From NCBI GenBank assembly GCA_012797715.1, contig JAAZOO010000233.1, forward strand, positions 1 to 10,482: a stretch of 10,482 bases of DNA, in the 5' to 3' direction. The translations under genes and the position numbers were made by a program. The notes below the pieces were generated by a model that saw nothing but the letters and a program-made list of their open reading frames with translations, had not been told where the DNA came from and ran no database searches. Position 1 is the first letter of the stretch; each line of letters starts with the position of its first letter. Source of the DNA: Geobacteraceae bacterium (GTDB taxonomy: Bacteria > Desulfobacterota > Desulfuromonadia > Geobacterales > Geobacteraceae). Of the stretch, positions 7,200 through 10,482 are shown in pieces.

Positions 7200-8804
7200 T
7201 TACTGGTTGTACCCTTTCACCTCGCGGAAGACCGCAACCAGATCCGCCCTGCCGTCAAATACTTTCCCCCGTGTCAGCCCGCTCACCTCATCGAGCTGGA
7301 TGCGATCGGCGTCGCCGAACAGGATGGAGAATACGGGCACCTCCTTTCCGCACCGGGAAGCGGCGCGCCGCAGGACCTCCGGCCCGGGGCCGGAATTGCT
7401 CTTTCCATCGGTCATGAGAACGACGGCGGGAAAAGAAGCAGTAAAATCTCCGGTGCAGAGCAGGGAAACGGCCTGCGCAAGGGGTGTGTACATATCCGTT
7501 CCTCCACTCGGGTCAAGGGACTCCACACGGGCGACAAGGTTGCGTAACGCCCCGGCGTCCCGGGCTTCCGCCTTCCAGACGTGGCTAACCGTAGTGTTGA
7601 AAGGAATGACGGTAATCCTGTCGGCAGGCGCATTCTGGAGCAGGTAGCGGGATGACTCAGCCGGATCGAGGAGAAGACGCATGGCGTTCTTGAGCTGGGT
7701 CTCCCCATCTCCCCGCATGCTGCCGGAAAAATCGAGGACATAGACGGTATTGGACGCCTTGCGGAAAAGCGTCTGGTAGCGGACGAGGGCGTCCTGGATG
7801 ACATCAGGCGCCGGCAGCTTCAGGGGCGAAAGGAGCTTCTCCGAATCGATACCCCATTCCGACTTCCAGACCTCCGGACCGTATTTCCCGCCAAATGCGG
7901 TGCGCCTTCCCAGGTCGAGGAGCCGTTGCTGGACCTTCCGATCCAGCAGATACGCCTGAAGCTTTCTGAAGAACTCTTCCTTCCGGGGATCGCCGTGATC
8001 CACGTATGCGAGAGGGGAGTCGGCAATAACGATTCCGTCCACCGGATAGACGACATGGAGAGGGTCCTTCCCCATCCGAGCCAGTTCCTGGTTGGTCTCG
8101 ATGATAAGGCTCTCGTAGTTCACCATGGCATCATAGCCGCCCTTCAGGAACAGCTCCTTCAGCCATCCGGAGCTGCCGGATGAGCGGTTCACTCCGGCAA
8201 GGAGCCTTTTGATCCCGGACTGCACCGCCGGGTCCTCCAGATGCTTTTCCGTCAGGACTTCCGGACTGTTGCTCAGTGCATACAGGAACCCCAGGTAGGC
8301 GGAGGCGCCGGAATTGCTCTGGGAGGCGGAGGTCATGGCAAAGGAGAGCTTTCCCGACTCAACCGCCCGCAGAATGTCTGCGACCCGCACCTCCTTCCCG
8401 ACAAAACCCAGTTCCCTCGCCTTTGCTCCGGCAATGCCGAACACCACCGGTGAATACATGATGCTCCTGGCGTGCTTCGTGACGCGATGCCGGTCCCCCA
8501 GATTCAGCCAGATGGAACTTGCGGGCCATACCGCATCGGCGGTAACCTTCTGCTCCCTCAGGTCCAGCATCATATCCACGGACCCCTTGTAGTGCATCCG
8601 CAGATCCACGCGATTGTCCTTCGCGAACTGCCGGATCATCTCTTCCAGGGCCTTGTTCTCGGAGCCGGAAACGATTTCAAAGGAGATCTTCTCCCGTGAA
8701 CAGGAGCACAAAAGAAAAAAGGCTGCCAGTCCCGTTACCGCCATACGGAAAGGCAGCCTTGCCATCAGGCCGGTCAGCCCGACACCCCTGAGAAAACCCA
8801 CCAT
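7200..8804 (-). CDS. Lipoprotein with solute-binding-like domain fused to a von Willebrand A domain
   Basis: The 534-residue product has an N-terminal hydrophobic segment ending in LLCSC; Cys35 is the likely lipidated residue (the -2 Cys is unusual), giving an envelope-anchored protein. Residues about 38-320 resemble a type 2 solute-binding protein: FEIVSGSENKALEEMI, ADAVWPASSIWLNL (89-102), SQSNSGASAY (161-170), MVNYESLIIE (227-236) and YPVDG (253-257). Residues about 352-534 are a vWA domain with a complete metal-ion-dependent adhesion site: Asp358-x-Ser360-x-Ser362 in DFSGSM, Thr436 in SGGTDM and Asp466 in MTDG. Such domains bind a divalent cation and usually a protein partner. ATG at 8804 has AGGAGGAG 7 bases upstream; the frame is open to 9005 but that extension lacks a start signal and signal-like sequence. 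First gene of the operon, with a long leader. The ligand and partner are unknown; a role in assembling a complex with the downstream products is inference. Confidence 0.85.
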   Translation of the reverse strand: MVGFLRGVGLTGLMARLPFRMAVTGLAAFFLLCSCSREKISFEIVSGSENKALEEMIRQFAKDNRVDLRMHYKGSVDMMLDLREQKVTADAVWPASSIWLNLGDRHRVTKHARSIMYSPVVFGIAGAKARELGFVGKEVRVADILRAVESGKLSFAMTSASQSNSGASAYLGFLYALSNSPEVLTEKHLEDPAVQSGIKRLLAGVNRSSGSSGWLKELFLKGGYDAMVNYESLIIETNQELARMGKDPLHVVYPVDGIVIADSPLAYVDHGDPRKEEFFRKLQAYLLDRKVQQRLLDLGRRTAFGGKYGPEVWKSEWGIDSEKLLSPLKLPAPDVIQDALVRYQTLFRKASNTVYVLDFSGSMRGDGETQLKNAMRLLLDPAESSRYLLQNAPADRITVIPFNTTVSHVWKAEARDAGALRNLVARVESLDPSGGTDMYTPLAQAVSLLCTGDFTASFPAVVLMTDGKSNSGPGPEVLRRAASRCGKEVPVFSILFGDADRIQLDEVSGLTRGKVFDGRADLVAVFREVKGYNQ

Positions 8805-9062
8805 CACGCCTCTCCTCCTAGAACCCTCCGATTTTGCGGAACTGCCGCCGCCATTGGTATGCGTTTCCATGCACACCACCACTATTTCGCCATATTCCAC
8901 AAGGTGCATGCGGACGTGCAACCGGCAGCAGCCCGTTCCTTCCAGCAAAGGAAAGAAGGAAGACACAGCCCCGTACGTTGCTTGCCGTACCCTGGACAAT
9001 CCCATGACATGCCTTCGGGCAACCGTCTCCGGAGGCGTGGCTTCGCCCTTTTCGATTGCACG
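8805..9062 (-). other. Leader of the vWA/XpaC/TelA operon, no gene seen
   Basis: About 260 bases between the operon's start codon and the nearest upstream terminator. Open frames cross it on both strands but have no ribosome binding site or recognisable protein. A small inverted repeat, GTACG / CGTAC, lies at 8973-8977 and 8986-8990, and another GC-rich hairpin around 9021-9050. I found no convincing sigma70 or sigma54 promoter here by eye, so the operon's transcription start is unresolved. Confidence 0.4.
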
Positions 9063-9102
9063 AAAAAGCCCGGAAAAGGACTGCGTCCGGAATCCGGGCT
9101 TT
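9063..9102 (-). terminator. Intrinsic terminator reading toward lower coordinates
   Basis: AAAGCCCGGA (9065-9074) and TCCGGGCTTT (9093-9102) form a perfect 10-bp stem. The loop contains a further GGAC/GTCC stem (9078-9081, 9085-9088). On the - strand the stem ends in TTTTT; on the + strand only TTT then CATCC follows, so the - strand is favoured. It sits three bases beyond the 199-base inverted repeat and 259 bases before the operon's start codon, so it either ends a small RNA or acts as an attenuator of the operon. Confidence 0.7.
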
Positions 9103-9105
9103 CAT

Positions 9106-9304
9106 CCTAGATTCGGCAGTTGGAGGCATCTTTCGTTCTCTCCGATTGCCGTCTTTCTGCTGCTCTAAGCTCATTTCACTACAGCCGATACACTCACCCT
9201 TCGGGTTCGGACAGTATCGGCTGTGGCCGCTCAATTTCGCTAAGAGCAGCAACGAAATACGACAGAGTCGCTCTCTGCAGACACCTCCAACTGCCGGTTT
9301 TAGG
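9106..9304. ncRNA. 199-base nested inverted repeat: candidate structured RNA or small palindromic element
   Basis: The two ends pair over 21 positions: 9106-9126 with 9284-9304, of which 13 (CGGCAGTTGGAGG against CCTCCAACTGCCG) are perfect. Nested inside in register are TTTCGTT (9131-9137) with AACGAAA (9251-9257), GCTGCTCT (9159-9166) with AGAGCAGC (9243-9250), AGC with GCT (9168-9170, 9239-9241), and ACAGCCGATAC (9181-9191) with GTATCGGCTGT (9214-9224). Such ordered nesting suggests one long branched hairpin. Two of the three non-Watson-Crick positions in the closing stem are G-U pairs if read from the + strand. However, the adjacent terminator points to - strand transcription. I do not recognise a known RNA family; a 6S-like RNA, an operon leader RNA, or a MITE-like element with terminal inverted repeats are all open. 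No target-site duplication is visible. Confidence 0.45.
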
Positions 9305-9514
9305 TTCATACGTACTGGCTGAGACACCGCCCCGGCGGCCCGAATGGGCGTACACTTCTCAGAAAAGCAGACCCGCCAGGGAGCCGAACCGGGGAATAGG
9401 GTCTACAGTGAAATGTTCCCGGTCACCGGAAAACAGCGGCGCCTCCCGGGCGAGGCAACGATAGGATGCAGCGACAGCTCCGTTCATACCGTCATCCCGT
9501 GCGGTTTTGCCGCG
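9305..9514. other. Intergenic region after the PEP-CTERM gene, no gene seen
   Basis: About 210 bases with no supported coding region. Directly after the PEP-CTERM stop lies a small GCGG/CCGC hairpin (9501-9504, 9510-9513) without a T tract. A weak terminator-like hairpin, GCCTC/GAGGC (9441-9445, 9452-9456), has TTTT seven bases beyond it on the - strand (9430-9433). Either could end the PEP-CTERM transcript, but neither is strong. Confidence 0.35.
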
Positions 9515-10234
9515 TCAGGAATACCGGGCCTTGTTCCTCTGCCGCAGCGCCACCAGCCCCACGATTCCGGAGGCGAAGGGCCACAGTGCTGCAGGAAGCG
9601 GCACCGCTGAGGGCTGCGCCTCCCCGTCCGGCCGGACGATGAAGTCCAGGGAGGTAAGGTACGGATTGGATCGGTACTCCGGGAAATTCAGGGCATTGCT
9701 CCAGGCCACGGCCCATTCCCCTCCCGAGTTGCCGTCCTTGGTGTAGAACACTCCGTACACGGGAGACCGATCCGTAACCAGGGTGTAGGTAACCGGATTG
9801 CCGCCGAAGTCGAACTTGATGCCGAAGATGTCGTTGGGCATCTGCGGATTGGACCCGCTCATACTCCAGGTTCGCGGTCCCTCAATGTTTGGGCTGGAAC
9901 CGGCCAGTATCGCGAGCGGTGTTTCGCTGCGGGTTGTCTCCAGGATAAAATGAGACGGGTCCTTCTTTGTCGTCTCGAGCCTATAGGTATACGTCCACAG
10001 ACCGTTGTCCGCGTTCCGGCTGATGAACCAGCTCAGGGTCAGGTTGCCGTTTTTCCACCCGTCCATGGCGGTCACGCCCCCTCCTGCTCCGCTGGTCCTG
10101 CTCCCCTGCAGCTCGGCCGTTGCATCCGTGCCCCAAACCGCTTCCGCCAGCACCGCATGGGCGGGAGCGCCGGCGCAGAAAAGCCCGAAAGCGGTCAGGA
10201 CACACGTCACAATGAAAAATTTCAAGCGTTTCAT
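9515..10234 (-). CDS. PEP-CTERM sorting-signal protein, secreted
   Basis: The 239-residue product has a classic signal peptide (basic MKRLK, hydrophobic to about residue 21, cleavage after AHA at 25-27). It ends in VPLPAALWPF (211-220), a hydrophobic helix (about 215-230) and basic RQRNKAR, the tripartite PEP-CTERM (VPxxP) signal. In established systems this tail is recognised by an exosortase (EpsH/XrtA type) in bacteria making exopolysaccharide or biofilm matrix; no exosortase gene is in the window. The body (28-205) is rich in Gly, Ser, Thr, Asn and aromatic residues, probably beta-stranded, with one W-x-Y-x-Y-R stretch (80-85). I do not recognise a further domain. ATG at 10234 has AAGGA 5 bases upstream. 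It is transcribed alone, with its own leader and an upstream terminator. The ligand or matrix partner is unknown. Confidence 0.88.
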   Translation of the reverse strand: MKRLKFFIVTCVLTAFGLFCAGAPAHAVLAEAVWGTDATAELQGSRTSGAGGGVTAMDGWKNGNLTLSWFISRNADNGLWTYTYRLETTKKDPSHFILETTRSETPLAILAGSSPNIEGPRTWSMSGSNPQMPNDIFGIKFDFGGNPVTYTLVTDRSPVYGVFYTKDGNSGGEWAVAWSNALNFPEYRSNPYLTSLDFIVRPDGEAQPSAVPLPAALWPFASGIVGLVALRQRNKARYS

Positions 10235-10398
10235 GGAGATCCTTCCCGTTCGTCATTCCGTTCTGGAACCGTCACCCGTCTCTCCGTCCGGACGGAAAAA
10301 GGCAGTGTGTGCGTACGGGAAACGAAACCCGGGTATCCCCAGGGAACCCGAGGCTTTCCGTTCCCATGGTTCAATGGACTCGGCACATGCCTTCCCAT
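10235..10398 (-). promoter_or_regulatory. Leader of the PEP-CTERM gene with palindrome, hairpins and a sigma54-like site
   Basis: Three things stand out. A perfect 14-base palindrome, TCCGTCCGGACGGA, lies at 10283-10296, about 50 bases upstream of the start codon, a plausible operator. On the - strand, TGGGAAGGCATGTGCC (10382-10397) keeps GG and GC 10 bases apart but is a poor match to the sigma54 consensus otherwise. Between them (10322-10380, - strand) a CCAT/ATGG hairpin, then GGAAAGCC, then a CGGGT/ACCCG hairpin containing GGAT, recall the layout of a GEMM-I cyclic-dinucleotide riboswitch, although the conserved GACGCAAAGC core is not intact. Each element alone is weak. Confidence 0.3.
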
Positions 10399-10434
10399 AA
10401 AAAAAACCGGACGCGAAAGAATTTCGCATTCCGG
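10399..10434 (-). terminator. Strong intrinsic terminator, minus strand
   Basis: GCGAAA (10413-10418) and TTTCGC (10422-10427) form the upper stem with a 3-base loop. CCGG (10407-10410) and CCGG (10431-10434) form the lower stem. On the - strand it is followed by eight T (10399-10406). It most likely ends a minus-strand gene lying beyond the right window edge; a TGA in one - strand frame occurs at 10463-10465. Alternatively it is an attenuator of the PEP-CTERM gene 165 bases downstream. Confidence 0.8.
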
Positions 10435-10482
10435 GCATTCCGGTCCGTTGCCTGCTTCAGCGTCACGTCGGCACTGTCCCCT

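Noticed and set aside
8805..9005. N-terminal extension of the vWA lipoprotein
   Set aside because: The added residues show no family likeness and would disrupt the lipoprotein signal; AGGAGGAG is correctly spaced before 8804.
8990..9060. Segment GGGCGAAGCCACGCC followed by GACGGTTGCCCGAA on the - strand, resembling parts of a GEMM riboswitch
   Set aside because: The first hairpin with its tetraloop and the conserved GACGCAAAGC core are absent; the likeness is limited to short GC-rich strings.
8818..9327. A 169-codon minus-strand frame containing two CxxC-like clusters
   Set aside because: It runs through the terminator and the nested inverted repeat, overlaps the leader, and its cysteines come from the hairpin sequence; no ribosome binding site was seen.

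Overview
The window reads as chromosomal DNA of a GC-rich Gram-negative bacterium. The best fit is a deltaproteobacterial or Geobacter-like (Desulfuromonadia) lineage. That is an inference from the PEP-CTERM and IPTL-like C-terminal sorting tails, the sigma54-like promoter, the strong GGAGG-type ribosome binding sites and the gene content; no rRNA or other marker confirms it. I saw no tRNA, rRNA, CRISPR array, insertion sequence or phage gene.

Left part, + strand (1-2960): the C-terminal end of a PhoH-family ATPase is followed by a 236-base gap. Then comes a secreted subtilisin-like serine protease with a propeptide, an S8 domain, a PPC-like domain, a DUF11-like domain and an IPTL-CTERM-like tail. 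A 78-residue unknown protein lies 21 bases downstream. A bidirectional terminator separates these from the convergent minus-strand genes.

Centre, - strand (2960-8804): four closely spaced genes look like one operon, in transcription order: (1) a lipoprotein joining a solute-binding-like domain to a von Willebrand A (vWA) domain with an intact MIDAS; (2) a two-helix membrane protein of the XpaC family; (3) a membrane-anchored protein that looks like a paralogue of the solute-binding half of gene 1; (4) a TelA-family protein. TelA-XpaC pairs are a known association. The two solute-binding-like modules without any permease, one fused to vWA, make this the most interesting system here. It could be a cell-envelope ligand-sensing or stress module, but its function cannot be read from sequence. 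Further along the same strand is a double-hotdog acyl-CoA thioesterase with its own candidate sigma54 promoter.

Right part (8805-10482): about 700 bases without a convincing gene. They hold the operon's long leader, a minus-strand terminator, and a 199-base nested inverted repeat that looks like a structured RNA or a small palindromic element. Next is a minus-strand gene for a secreted PEP-CTERM protein. Upstream of it are a leader with several inverted repeats and an excellent minus-strand terminator close to the window edge.
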